Part shown: positions 10,931 through 22,126 of the stretch, one piece after another
How positions within the stretch are numbered: position 1 is the stretch's first letter
How the letters are laid out: each line of letters begins with the position of its first letter
Source: Kryptolebias marmoratus
Lineage: Eukaryota > Chordata > Actinopteri > Cyprinodontiformes > Rivulidae
Direction of reading: 5' to 3'
Length of the DNA stretch: 64,000 nt
Assembly: GCF_001649575.2 (NCBI RefSeq)
Contig: NC_051448.1
Coordinates: 20,314,328 to 20,378,327 of the forward strand
Position numbers and translations under genes: made by a program
The notes under the pieces: generated by a model
What the model saw: only the letters and a program-made list of their open reading frames with translations
The model's database searches: none
Told to the model about the DNA's origin: nothing

Positions 10931-11226
10931 CCATCCATCCATTTTCTTTACCCGCTTCTCTATTCTGGGTCACGGGGAGCTGATGCCCATCTCCAGCAGT
11001 CACGGTGCGAAAGGCAGGGGACACCCTGGACAAGTCGCAAGTCCATCACAGGGACACATAGAGACAAACAACCATTCACACTCTCACTCACACCTTACCA
11101 ATGAACCTAACATGCATGTTTTTGGTCTGTGGGCGCAAACCCAGTAAGGCCCCAGGCTGGGAAGCAAACCTGCGACCTTCTCGCTGTGAGGCGACAGCTG
11201 TAACCACTATTCCACTGTGCCACCCC
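10931..11226 (+). repeat. Teleost dispersed repeat (catccattttctttaccc type)
   Basis: It has the full set of blocks of a very common fish repeat: ccatccattttctttacccg, acaccctggacaagtcgc, gtccatcacagggacaca, acaaccattcacactc, aacatgcatgtttttgg, then gcgacagctgtaaccacta and ctgtgccacc. Two more copies lie at 34253 and 34792. It is non-coding. Confidence 0.85.
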
Positions 11227-11796
11227 TAGTTTAAAACATAAAGGCTATAATATTAACTGACAGTTCCAGAAAGTTAATGCACTGAAAATGAATGTTTAGA
11301 TTTATGAAGTTTTTAATCAGCCTTAAGGGTAGGATAAAACTGTGCACTTTGAAAAACGTGCACGTTTTTCAGCTTCGTTTCCGACGTCCACCGTTCAGGA
11401 CAGTCGTTCAGCTCGTTTAGGGGTCAAGATGAGCAGCGGTGCGGAGAATGAACTGGTTTTTAATTCGGGAAGGGGACCAGATCCAGGTGGCTAACCCACA
11501 GACTAAAAAAAAAAAAAACGATGAGCGACAGTTAACTGGTCGTTTTTCTGCTGTGCTGTTTCTGCTTCGTTTCAGCCTGCACCTGCTTCGCCTTCGCAGA
11601 GCTGCTGGAATTACGCTCTGCATCGCATCACATCGTTCTCTGTGCTCTGCAGACAGGCGCCTTTTCTTCCACTGTGCCTTTTATTTTCTTCAGCTCACTG
11701 TTCGAGCTTCGATCAGCGGAATGCCTGAAGGAAAACGCTTGATTTGAATAATTGATTTGAGGCTGGCAGGCAAAAGAGCAACCTCTGTGTCAATCA
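11227..11796. other. Intergenic sequence, no gene seen
   Basis: Includes a moderately CpG-containing stretch at about 11360-11720, with no splice signals or frame I would defend. Confidence 0.4.
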
Positions 11797-12700
11797 AAGG
11801 CCTCACATTCCCTGGAGGAATGCACATCGCCCGCCTGCTCTCGTGACAGATCTTTAAACCTTTAAATTAGGAGTAAACTGAGTTGGTCAAACCTTGACGA
11901 TAACAATATGCGTGATGTCACACAATATCGTGAAGCGTCGCAAAATGTGGCTATGTGAATGACTCTCTGCTACTACCACACGGAGTCTTAGCTCAATACT
12001 TGTTAAATTCATTGAGTTATGGCCAGTTTTGTGTTTCCTAAAGTCAGTTAGCTGTGGTGGCTGTTTTTGAATATATTTGATTCAAAAGTTAATCAGTCGT
12101 AGACGTACATCCAGTGATTACTTTCTGAGAGTTTCATTCAGATCCAGTAGGTGGTTCATGAGATATTTTGCTAATAGACAAACAAGGTTGACTATAAAAT
12201 TTGATGCCAATGCTTTGAGCAAAGATATTGCGCAATGAATAGCAATTAGAATACGTGTTAGAGACAACTTTCAGCTACTGCCACACCAAATCTTAAGTCA
12301 GTATTTGTCAACTCGACTGAATTATAGCCATTTTTGTGTTTTTTGAAGTTACTTGGTTGTGGCAAATATCTCAAATTGGGTCGACTCCAAAAGTTAATCA
12401 GTTGTAGATGTATTTTGAGTCATTACATGCAGAAAGTTTCATGAAAATCTGTCCAGTATTTCATGAGATATTTTGCTAACAGACAGCCGGAATTGAGACC
12501 AATAGTTAATGCCAAAGGTTTAAACAAAGATCCTCTGATAGGTGCAGCACAAGGGTCTCCAACTTTGAGCTGCGACCTCACCAAGTCTTAGCGGGACTTC
12601 TGTGAAACTGGTGTTGCAGCTATTTTTGTGTTTTCTCCGCTTGGCTGTGGCGGCCATCTTATTGTTGACTCTGCTCTGGGTCCAGTCTAGACCTTGGTGT
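11797..12700 (-). repeat. ~300-bp unit repeat family, edge plus three tandem units
   Basis: Reverse orientation. The non-tandem edge (caaaggcctcacattccctg, gaggaatgcacatcgcc) is at 11797-11840. Three units follow, with their tagctgtggtggc-type landmark near 12045, 12351 and 12640, giving spacings of about 306 and 290 bp. The third unit is truncated. Confidence 0.85.
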
Positions 12701-12858
12701 TGCTCATTGATTCATGCTCTGTGTCATTGCTGTTGTGGAGCCGTATATGATGGGCTGTATTCTCACTGAGAACAGATCAGCAGAATGTGTTTGATGCGTC
12801 GTCCTGTCTGGAAGTCACGCTGCCCCCTGGTGACAAAGATCCAAAACAGACAGCGCCG

Positions 12859-12918
12859 TCAGTGACTCCATCAGTGACTCCATCAGTGACTCCATCAGTG
12901 ACTCCATCAGTGACTCCG
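12859..12918. repeat. 12-bp minisatellite, five units
   Basis: TCAGTGACTCCA is repeated five times head to tail, the last copy ending in G. It lies just left of the hAT-like element at 12938. Confidence 0.95.
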
Positions 12919-12937
12919 TCCGTGGCTTCCAGTCATT

Positions 12938-13657
12938 CCCTCCAGGATTTCGCGGGCATTTTTTGTGATTGTTGCGACTAAAATGCCTGATCTCACAGGG
13001 CATTTTCCTAAAAGTTGCGATTTTTTTTTTTTTTTTTACTAAAATTAATAAAAAACTATAACTTTTAATATATAAACCAAAAATACTTACTAGTTTTGTA
13101 AGATAATTACCAACAAACATTGACATTCTCAGAAGGTGCTTTATTTGAGAACTTTGAAAGCTTCTAAACTGACATTCATGACCATTTCTGGATTGTCCCT
13201 CGTCTGCAGCTCTCCTCACATGTTTTGCAGACACAAAGTGTTTGTCGATGCGTTTATGTTCCATGATTACACAGCAGGACGAGCAAAACAGCTTCCCCCC
13301 ACTCTCATGCAGCTGGGTAGGAAACTGGTTTGCGGGGTCCTTTGCTGAAATCTTTGTGGGCAAATGTGAAGCATTAGCGCACATTTTGGCTTCGGTCGCT
13401 GCTCCTGCACGCTCCCGGCATTCTGATGTTAACAGGAAGTGACGTCATGTGTCTTCTTCTTGAGTTATTTGGGGTTATTTTGTATTCCACACTACACAAA
13501 CCCACAAAGAAGAGACTAGACTACAGAAATGGTGGCGAATCACTTTAGAAACAATAAATATTGGGTGAAAGTTGTGGGAAAGTTGCAATTTCGCGGGGTT
13601 TGCTTGATTTTGCGTTAATAGTTGTGATTGCAACATTGCGAAATCGTGTAGGGTCTG
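12938..13657 (-). mobile_element. hAT-like element carrying a CGGBP1-like zinc finger, copy 1
   Basis: The left end has ccctccaggatttcgc at 12938-12953. The right end, reverse complemented, is ccctacacgatttcgc (13638-13653), matching at 14 of 16 positions. With the other copy, the terminus is best read as cagtccctccaggatttcgc, and the right end as cagaccctacacgatttcgc. Ends beginning CAG are typical of hAT elements. No clean 8-bp target duplication is visible. The right half has several gcgaaatcgcaac-like stretches. The element holds only a zinc-finger ORF and no transposase core, so it is non-autonomous. Confidence 0.7.
13142..13384 (-). pseudogene. CGGBP1-like BED/C2H2 zinc-finger fragment in a transposon
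   Basis: ATG at 13384 opens a frame whose first 70 or so residues resemble the zinc finger of CGGBP1, a CGG-repeat-binding protein itself thought to derive from a hAT transposase. The match includes QLHESGGKLFCSSC, then a helix with HKRIDKHFVSAKH, giving a CxxC...HxxxxH arrangement. The finger's metal ligands are intact. Beyond about residue 75 the frame runs into AT-rich sequence, the element's terminus and the 12-bp minisatellite, so that part is chance. A related frame lies in the copy at 51271-51475. Whether the ORF is still expressed cannot be told from sequence. Confidence 0.6.
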
Positions 13658-15204
13658 TTCAGTACGTGTGGATCCGTCTGTCGGGGGTTCAGTTGATGCT
13701 TTTGCTTTTTTATTGTCACACTTCAAACCTATTGTTGTTGTGAGCCACAACACTTTTTTTTTTTACATTTAGCGTAAAGTAGTACAATCAGTTCAGAATT
13801 GTTCTTTTCGAAGAGCTCACAGGTCTATATGTTTTTTTTGTTTGTTTTTTCATGTTGCCGTTATTTGTTTCATAAATCCGAATGAGCAATCACATGTTTG
13901 GGAATGCTTGCTCGCTGGAAGGCCGGAGCGTCTCATTAGGCGGCTAACTTTTCTTTGACGGAACAATGGCTTGATTGACGTTTCGCTTGCGGAGGAGGAA
14001 AAGACGTACTGTGCGGCTTGAGGAGAAAAACAGGAAAAAGGAAAAAAAAATACACTCTCAAAATGTGCGTGTCTTGTTCGTGAAGTGTTCTGTTCAATCA
14101 GGACTATTTAGTATTTGTCTCCTAAAGGTCCATTTACTTCACAATCTTTAATTTGCTTCTCATCCTGGAGTTTTTTTTGTTTATTTAAACAAACCTGTAC
14201 AAAATTCATCAAAGCATGCAGCTCGATTGGGAGCAACTTGTGGTAGCGATACATCGCACGACACAAAGGATATACAAATAATATTTCCTTTCAAATCCTC
14301 CCAGAGTACTGAGTGCACACATACGAACTCCCGCTGACTTCCATTGTATCCAAATTCTGAGTTTTCTCTTCAAAGCTGAAAATTTGTCATCTTTTGCCCC
14401 TTACAGCCAGGAATGTTTTGACGTCTAACAGTTTTGTTTAGTTTGTTCGTGTACTCTAAGCTTCTGTCTGTAATAAAGAGGGCTATCAGGGAGTGAGAGA
14501 CACAGGTGCGTGTTTACCATGGTGACCCTAATGAGCCACTCGCTTCGTGTGCAGTTTATGCATCAAAACGCCACCATTTTGTCCGATTAGATCATTAGAA
14601 AAGTAAATCCTAAATTATTATTTGGCTTTAGAGATGAAACAAGATTGATGTTGAACAAAATTTTAAAAAATTTCTTCCCAAATGTTATAGTTTGTATTTC
14701 TCCTGCGCTGCTGTTGTTTTCAGCTGCTACCCTGCCACCAGTTTGTACTCAGATGAAATTCAGAGCAGGTTCTCTTGTTATCTGGTGATCTTTTTGCTTA
14801 TTTTAAAAAATAAAGTGTTATCTATGGAAGAGGATTAAAAAAAAACAAAACAAAACACAGATCTATGCCTTTTTTCCCTCTCAGGCTCCTGAGAGGAAAG
14901 TCAGAATTCTGGAGAGGAGGGGAAAAGTGTCACAGTGGCCCTAATCCTCTTCCGTAGTTCCTTTCTGGGTTGAGAAACATGCACAGTTCAGGTTAAACAG
15001 TTTAATATTTGGCCCTATTATGTTGATGGTCACGAATAGTTACTTTCTGCACCCTGCAGCTCCAGTCAACAGTGATGTGAACCTGGGTTATGTTTAAATA
15101 GAAACTGATGTTAGACATGAATACTTGTAGGTTTCCCATCCAGATTTTGTCAGAATTTAACCAAATTGTCAAAAGAGAGCAGCTCAGCGACAGACACACA
15201 CAGG
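13658..15204. other. Intergenic sequence, no gene seen
   Basis: AT-rich with poly-T and poly-A runs. I see no gene or recognisable repeat. Confidence 0.4.
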
Positions 15205-16010
15205 AGGCTTCGTTAATGGTAAGAGATTTTATTTACAGTGACAGAGACAACAGGAGTCTGGATCTGGAAGAGAGGATGGTAGGCAAGTATGTGGGAGTGG
15301 TAATTAGTTAGGCTGCGGTAAGTAAATGGATTCCAAGAGAGTCTTTTCTTACAGTGTTGGAGAGTGTGTCCAGCATGGAGGGTGGTGAGGAGGTAAGTAT
15401 TCACAGGTGAGGTGTTTCCGAGTTGCAGGTGGCTGAGGTAAGTAGGTCCTCCACAGAACGCAGGTGGCAGCAAGGCAGACTGGCTCAGGATTCAGATCAG
15501 GCTGGTCTCCAGAAAAACAGGTAACTCTGATAAAATACAAAAAAAAAAAAAAAACAGAACACACTTAGAAAAACTCCAAGACTTCGAGGGTTGAGAGACT
15601 TTTACCACAGGGCAAACAATGATCCAGCGCTGGGCTTCTTCTTCTTGAAAATTTATTGGCGGTTGGAAAGACACATTAGGTTAGCTATACCACCACCAAC
15701 TGGTAAGGAGTGTGGACCACAGGACAATAAATAAATAAATTTAAAAAAAGACAACAACTACATCCTATTATACAACTTACACTGTTTCAAAAAAATCAAA
15801 TATAGCCTGATATCCTCTGCTTCCTGAATTCTTTTGCAGTAAATCAACGATCCAGCACTGGTCTGATCCCCACCACGGCTTTAAGTACCCAGTCTCCCTG
15901 ATGAGGCTGATCTTCTGCAGGTGTGGAGAAACGGTGACCCAACCAATAGGAGGACTGGAACGGCCCACCAGAAAGTAACTCACAGATCACCACAAATTTT
16001 TGCTAAAGTA
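15205..16010. repeat. Repeat-derived region of uncertain family
   Basis: Two stretches look like fish repeats: about 15220-15530, with tattttatttacagtgaca-like and gcaggtggcagcaaggcaga blocks, and about 15630-15715, with cttcttcttcttgaaaattt followed by attggcggttgg, a common dispersed teleost sequence. I cannot assign termini or class. Confidence 0.35.
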
Positions 16011-16229
16011 AACTCTTTATTGTATTTATTTATTTATTTTTACAGAAATTTGTACACGTACCTGTCGTGGCAAAAAAAAAAAGGGAGACAGGAAGACCCG
16101 AGCAGAACATCCCAGGGGTGAGACCGGTCTGAGCTGTAGAATCTGACCTCAGGTTGTCAGAAAGCTGACCACCATTTTTACAGCCCCGTTCAGCCCCTTG
16201 TCTTGCCTGATACATAATGATTGACAGCT

Positions 16230-16349
16230 GCCTTGTCCTGCCCCCTCGGTTTGCTGCTCAGGCTTTAGCCAATGAGAGTGGACGTACAATAACGTGCCTC
16301 GAGCGCGAGTGTATGTGGGCGTGGTTTATCGTGGACTGAGATAAGTGCG
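16230..16349 (+). promoter_or_regulatory. Candidate CCAAT/GC-box promoter
   Basis: A CCAAT box (agccaatgagag) near 16268 and a GC/KLF-type gtgggcgtggt near 16316 lie upstream of an ATG in good context at 16350. Local CpG content is raised (cctcgagcgcgag). The arrangement is typical of a vertebrate promoter but could be chance. Confidence 0.35.
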
Positions 16350-16376
16350 ATGGCGAGCAAGATAAACATAAACCAG
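16350..16376 (+). CDS. Candidate start exon of an unidentified gene (9 codons)
   Basis: ATG at 16350, with G at -3 and +4, opens MASKININQ and ends exactly at CAG|GTGAAT, a usable donor in phase 0. I do not recognise the protein. The only downstream exon candidate with a compatible open frame is 23663-23769. The stretch is so short that it could be fortuitous. Confidence 0.25.
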
Positions 16377-17522
16377 GTGAATTATTTAATTTCTCACTCG
16401 TTTTCCTTAATGTCTTTGGGGGAAAACTGGAAGTGAAGAGGTTGGGAGCAGATAGACCCCAGGATATTTAAAGTTTTCCTGTGACCTGGTTTCAGTGAAA
16501 GGACTGGCTAACAGCAAGTGTAGCTAACAGATCTTTAACGAGGTGGTTATTAACATTTTTGGATCCCAGAAAAGTTGTCGGAGTGAGCTTCTCTTTAAAT
16601 AAGTTAGGATTCATTTAAAAAAAAGAAGCATTTTCCAACATTGCATGTCTTATTTGATTTTACCTTATCAGTGTAATTAGTAATTGTGTCAAGGAGTGTG
16701 GTGCAGTGTTATGCAAAGCTGTTTGACTGGGAAAAATCATCTGAAATGATTATAGCTCAAACTCTTAATGAAGGGAATGAAGTTTTGGACAACTGACAGA
16801 GGCTCTGTGTAGGCTGGGTTTTTGGTGGTGGTTTGCTTTAAGGTTGTCTTTGTGATGAAGAAGAACATAATGTCCATTTATAGCAGGTTTTCTTAATTTC
16901 AAATTGGATGCTTCTGTTGTTGAAATCCAAACTGCAGCGTTTTATTATACATCTATAAGCCCACCCTACCCCCACCCCAACATGCTTGAGGCAAATTTCC
17001 ATAAAAGCAAAAAGCAAAAAAAACAAAAAAAAAAAACCCAAACTACATACCGGTATATTGAAAATGTCTAGATTTTAAAGGCATAAAAACATGTAAGTAA
17101 CATACAAAAGGTAATTTAAAATAAAGTAAAATAAAGAGAGTCCCCAAAGCAGATTGCAGCTTTTTTTTTATTTGAGAACTTAAATATTCAGCAAACTGGT
17201 CTATTTTTGAGACATTAGGATACAAATTAATACTAATATTTTATCAGTGTTAATATTTTTTTCTTAGTGGGCTACTTATTGTGTTTTTCCTGTTTTTTTT
17301 TTAAATCTAAATATTTCTGCATTCTTTGTGATATTGTAGCTATTCATGCATCAAAACGTCCAGCCCATTTAAAAGATCAATCCTTGTTTTGTTTTTATAA
17401 CTTTCATACTTTTTACCTTTATTTACAAATGTTTCCCCCATAGAAACACATGGAGATCACTTCAATCCTTCAACAACTTTGTTCTCTTTGAATTCTGCCT
17501 CAGCAGACCGGCTCGGGTTTTG
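16377..17522. other. AT-rich sequence, no gene seen
   Basis: Long A and T runs; no frame or repeat of note. If the candidate exon at 16350 is real this is intron. Confidence 0.4.
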
Positions 17523-18175
17523 TCTTCTTATGCTACTTTTAGTTTTAGCTAGCATTTGGCTACTTCAACTTTTAGCTACCATTTTGCTCCATTTAGCTTT
17601 TTGCAACTTTTAGCTTGTGTATAGCTTTTTTTAAGCTATTGATTTGTTACTTTTAGCTATTTATCAAAAAATGCTAATTGTAGTTAGCATTTTGCTTCTG
17701 GCTTTAGTGTTTTGCTCCTTTTAGCTACCATTTTGATTCTTTTAGATTGTGTTTTGCTATTTTTATTTACCATGTAGCTATGTTGTTTTTTTAGCTAGCA
17801 TTTAGCTACTTTTAGTTAAGTTTGTGCTAGTTTTAGCTTTTAACAGTTGTTTTGGTCATTTTTGCTACCATTTTGCTCCTTTTAGCTTGCATTTTACTAC
17901 TTTTAGCTACCGTTTTTGCTACTTTTATGTACCATTTAGCTAGCATTTTCTCAAAATGCTACTTGTAGTTAGTGTTTTGGTTTTTAGCTTTTATCTTATG
18001 TTTTGCTCCTTTTAGCCACCATTTTGGTTCTTTTAGTTTGTGTTTTGCTATTTTTAGTTGTCTACCTCATATTTTGATACTTTTATTTACCATTTAGCTA
18101 ATTATTGCTTTTAGCAAACATTTTTTTACTTTTAGCTTTTAACCCTTTTCTTTTTTAACATTTTACCCCGCTCCA
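17523..18175 (+). repeat. Degenerate short-unit array (gctacttttagctaccattt type) with ~291-bp higher-order period
   Basis: About 650 bp of variants of a roughly 20-24 bp unit with the core tagctaccattttgct. A longer stretch beginning tttgctccttttagc recurs at 17711 and 18002, so groups of units have been copied as blocks of about 291 bp. Confidence 0.8.
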
Positions 18176-18310
18176 CTGGACACTTTGATGTTATTATATT
18201 CATTTTATTTGATGCTCGTCTAAAACAGGTCTCTCCTGGAATCGAGTCCTCATGTCTCAGTGAGACTCCCTGCATAAATAAAAGTGAAATAAAACTTTAG
18301 TGGTTTTAGC

Positions 18311-19230
18311 CAGGGGCCCCACCAATGGGGGCAATGACCACCCCTAAAAAATCGGGTGTCCCCCCCTCCCTCCGGCCAGGCTATTTAGGATCAATAGAAC
18401 GAAAAAAATATATATATATATGAAAACACACACTTTCATTGAACAATTAGGAGTTAAAACTATAAATAGTCAGCTATGTATAATTAAAAAAAAATATATA
18501 TATAAATTTAGGACACACTTCAAAACGTTGAGTAGTGATTGTATTGTTCTCAATCAACTGTAAATAAAAACTAAAGTAAACATATATTTATATATATATC
18601 ACAAGTTGTCTCCTGAACATATAGCTGTGAGGATTTGGATTTTTTGTGTTTTCTGTTTTGTTTCTTTATTATTTCTTGTTGTTATTTTCAGTTTGGTTTT
18701 TTCCTGTTTGTATTGTGCCCTGTCATTTCACTCCTCCTCCGTCACTCTTTTGCCCTTCTTGCCACGCCCATCTCCACCTGTCTATCATCATCTCCACTCA
18801 CCTGTTTCCACTTCCCTCGTTACCCTCAGTACTCAAATACCCGGTCAATTCTCCCACTAATCGCTTGTTCATTGTTTGTTGTTTTTTTGTTTGCTGTTGG
18901 CTGCGGTGCGCCGTACCTTGTCTCTTTGTTGTTCTGCCCTACCGTGTTTAGGATTTTTGTTCTTATGAGTTGCTGCCTCGTTAGCTTTTGTTTTGTTTAT
19001 TTTTCTTATTTAATAAATTAGTTTTTTTTACTATGAGTCTGCGTTCAGGGTTCTTTTCTGTTGTCCCCTATCCTGACAATAGCCATATTTAAAAAAATAT
19101 ATATAAATGACAATAACATAACAAAACTCCTGAAAGTCAGTCATGTCTTTTGGTTTTTGGTGTGCCACCCCTTGGTTAACACAGGCCCCCCACACGGCCC
19201 CCACAAAAAGTTTTCTGGAGCCGCCCCTGC
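18311..19230 (+). mobile_element. hAT-like non-autonomous element, split by a solo LTR
   Basis: The left end is CAGGGGCCCCACC (18311) and the right end GGAGCCGCCCCTG (about 19230), inverted at their tips. The flanks are gttttagc and cttttagt, sharing TTTTAG, compatible with a diverged 8-bp target duplication. The inside is AT-rich with TA runs and no ORF of its own. The sequence caaaaagttttctggagccg near the right end is typical of a common teleost element. Confidence 0.55.
18626..19078 (+). mobile_element. Solo LTR, Ty3/gypsy-type
   Basis: The element begins TGTGAGGATT and ends ATCCTGACA, an imperfect inverted repeat of the usual TG...CA form. It is flanked by a perfect 5-bp duplication, ATAGC, at 18621-18625 and 19079-19083. 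It is 453 bp long, has an AATAAA at 19012 and shows no internal retroviral genes, so it is what remains after recombination between two LTRs. It sits inside the element at 18311-19230 and is therefore younger. Confidence 0.85.
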
Positions 19231-19489
19231 TTTTAGTGTTTGTTCTGCTACTTTTACCTTAAACAACTCAGCATTCACACTGCACGGTCACAGAAAATGC
19301 AGTTTTTCTAGTTTTGATCCTACAAATGTATTTGATACGTACTTAAGTCCAAACTAAAATAATAGGCGTAAGCAGAATGAAACAAGCAGTTCTGTTTAAT
19401 TTACTTGGACAGAATATTATGAGTGTTTTGTTTATTACACTTTATAAATAGTTTTATCCTAATTTTAGCGGTAAAGCGAGTTTTTGTGT

Positions 19490-19870
19490 CTTTTTACAGT
19501 TGTTTCTCAGCAGAGGAGGCGGTAAAAGGTTGCAAAACTCTCTGTAGGAGGCGAGCAGCTGACTCGTTTCCTTCGTAGTGTCCTTCCCGGGCCCCCTGAA
19601 CGCCTCTCGGCGCGCAGCTGCCCACCGACACGGTTTGATGCTCGGACTTGTGGTTCGAGCCTTCGTCCCGTCCGGGTGGAGACCCTTCAGCGGGGACAGC
19701 CGGGGGAGGGGGTGGACTCCGTGTCCCCGCCGCCCTGCCCGGTGCTCAGCCCCTGTCCTGCCGGCGTGTGAGTACCCTCCTCCGCGGTCAGAGCAAGCTC
19801 TTGTTCGGTTAGCTGTTTCGGTCAGAGATGTTAGCCGGCTGCTAGCTTAAACTCGGCTAGCTTAGTGAGG
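19490..19870 (+). promoter_or_regulatory. Second CpG island, candidate promoter and first exon
   Basis: GC content and CpG density rise abruptly (ctctcggcgcgcagctgccc, gtccccgccgccctgcccgg). A consensus donor, GT|GAGT context gcgt|GTGAGT, lies at 19768, giving a possible exon ending at 19767. This is the strongest sign of a second gene in the window. Confidence 0.5.
19638..19767 (+). CDS. Possible first coding exon of an unidentified gene
   Basis: ATG at 19638 opens 43 codons plus one base up to the GTGAGT donor: MLGLVVRAFVPSGWRPFSGD and so on, rich in Arg, Pro and Ser with almost no acidic residues, like a mitochondrial targeting sequence. However, joining in phase 1 to the exon at 23663 hits a stop after 11 codons, so either that is not its partner or this exon is untranslated. 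I do not recognise the product. Confidence 0.25.
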
Positions 19871-20299
19871 CAAACAGGAGCTCCGAGCTGCTGTTTCTTC
19901 GTCAAATTAGACTAAAACAAAGAGTCAGCACGACGCTGTAAGAGTGCCTCTGAATGTGGGCTTTGCTTCAGGGTTAGTTCCCCTCGAACCTGGGAACCGA
20001 TGGGCTCAGCTGTGATTTAATACTGACTAGCAGAGTTTACAGAGAACTCAGGTTCATTTTTAATGTCAGTGTGTTTTACTTTAGCTCATTAGTTTGGCAC
20101 CTGAAAGAGGAAAGTCACATATATTTTGAAATGGGGTTCTGAACTATCAGCATCTTACCTGTTGTGGATGAAGGCTCTTTGGAAGAGCCTCAGGCCTCCA
20201 AGACAATCGTCTTATCTGTTGTTTCTAAAAAAGATCCTCGTAAACACAGGCGCCAGGGAAAGGAATGTTGTCGTCCAAAAATATCGATTAAAGGTCTCT
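19871..20299. other. Sequence after the CpG island, no gene seen
   Basis: Would be intron if the exon at 19490-19767 is real. Confidence 0.35.
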
Positions 20300-20910
20300 A
20301 GCTCCTTACAGGAATGCATATCACCTGCTGCTCGTGCCAGAGGTGTACACTGAGATCATCTCGTGTGTTGTGAAGGACTCTCAGCTACTACCACACCAGT
20401 TTTCATTCCAATGTCTGTAAAACTCACTGAATTAAAGCCATGTTCGTCTTTGCCAATATGGATTAGCTGTGGTGGCCATCTTGAATTGGGTTGACTCCAG
20501 AAGTTAATCAGTTGTAGATCTACATCCAGTGATTACTGTCTGAAAGTTTCATTAAAGTCAGTCCTGTGGCTCTGGAGATATTTTGCTAACAGACAAACAT
20601 GGTTGACTCCATCAGGTAATGCTGCAGCTTTAAGCCTAGGTTGTGTGCACTGAGTAGCCCTCAGAGTATGTGTTGTAAATGAGTCTCAGCTACTATCACA
20701 CCGAAGTTTGGCTCATTATCTGTAAAGCAGACCAAATTATAGACATTTTTGTGTCTGCTGATGTTGATTAGCTATGGTGGCCATCTTGAATTGGATTGAC
20801 TCCAGGAGTTAATCAGCTGTAGATCTATATCCAGGGATTATTCTCTGAAGGTTTCATTAAAAACTGTCCAGCGCGTCATAAGATTTTGCTAACAGACAGA
20901 CAGAGTTGAA
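20300..20910 (-). repeat. ~300-bp unit repeat family, edge plus two tandem units
   Basis: Reverse orientation. The edge acaggaatgcatatcacctg lies at about 20309. Two units follow, with gattagctgtggtggccatc at 20461 and its variant at 20766, a spacing of 305 bp. These are the best-preserved reverse copies. Confidence 0.9.
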
Positions 20911-20939
20911 CCTGATTGTTATTGTTTTTATAAAAACAG

Positions 20940-21112
20940 CTTTTGTACGATCAGTTAGCGCTCAGGGTTCAGTTCAGCGTTTGAGGCTGAAGAAAAAAAG
21001 TGAGTGAAGTACGCTCGAGTATGTGGGGGCCTTTACGTCGGTGCAGTATTCTCTGAAAAGACGGGGCTGTTTTGTTTCGCTTAATGCGCCTTATAGTGCG
21101 GAAAATACAGTA
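20940..21112 (+). mobile_element. Fragment of a DNA element ending in ccttatagtgcggaaaatac
   Basis: The right end (tagtgcggaaaatacagt) and the preceding 80 bp are the reverse complement of 36482-36570. Only one end is present. Confidence 0.6.
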
Positions 21113-21538
21113 AACACTTATTTCCACAGAACTCTGTTGGTATTAGCAGCAGCTAGCTGTAGCCTCCTGCAGGGAAACAGGAATATTTCTGCTGGGATTT
21201 CCTCAGAGGGCTCAGTCGACTGCAGGTCAGGTGTATGAAGCAGCGCCTGCATACAGTAAATCACTTTAAAACGGCTTTAATCTGCTGGGATTAGCGGTTA
21301 GCTCCTCAATCGGGTCAGGATTAACCTTTAATTCTCCAAACTGAGGCTGTTGAATGCATTATCTGCGACAGGTAGGATAATAACCGCTTATAACCTTCCC
21401 GCGGTTGAGTAAGTCTCCTTTTAAATTGTGCTGACTGTTTTCTGCTCCGTGTCGGACTTCTTGAACTCAAAATGTAACCAAATCACAGACGTACCGCCTC
21501 GCTTTGATAAAAGTCGTTCCTCTTTGGCTGCCTGCTTA

Positions 21539-22126
21539 GTAGGGTTGAGTCGGATAAAGCATTTTTGCTGAATATGAGCATGATACGAATAAAACTCGTC
21601 AATATCCGTGCTTGGATTTTGAAAAAAACAAAAACAAAATATCTGCGCTCGCTCTGAAAGAAAATCCTCATTGGGTAACTGACCGTTTTCACGATCTGTG
21701 ATTGGCCAGTCACAGAGAGCCCGCCCCTCCCTACACACACGTCTCTGCAGTGAAAGCTGTACAACATACGCGGTGCATTTGACAAGATGGAGCTGAAAAT
21801 GTCTCGTGTCGCGTCGGTCACTGCCTCCACTCCAGTCGGGTTGCTTTTTCTTAGTTTGTTCTTTAAATAGTTTTCTTACTTTTGTGATCAAAAACATTGA
21901 TTCGAATCTCAATTTTGAGGCTGTTCTGTAAATAGTTTTCAAATAAACAATACATATAGCAACTTCTGATCAATCCATATCAATTTCAGATGTAAAATAA
22001 GTACAGCTTTAAACAACACCAACTTCCGGGTTAGGCCCCGCCCACTCCGAGGACAGATACAGATACAGATCATTTAGATGGCTGAACAGATACAGATGCA
22101 GATTGTGGTGTACTCGCTCATCCCTG
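21539..22126. mobile_element. Possible hAT-like non-autonomous element
   Basis: The left end tagggttgagtcggat and the right end, reverse complemented, cagggatgagcgagtaca are similar. The interior has gatacagatacagat repeats next to the right end, as in a common teleost family. No target duplication is evident. The ORFs on the minus strand inside show no known domain. Confidence 0.4.

Noticed and set aside
12815..13384. Single 189-codon gene on the minus strand
   Set aside because: Only the first 75 or so residues are zinc-finger-like; the rest reads through the transposon end into a minisatellite.
18635..19021. Long hydrophobic open frame on the plus strand
   Set aside because: It lies inside a T-rich solo LTR and its Phe/Leu content follows from composition.
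21421..21942. 173-codon minus-strand open frame
   Set aside because: Overlaps a likely non-autonomous DNA element, shows no transposase or other known motif and lacks conserved features.
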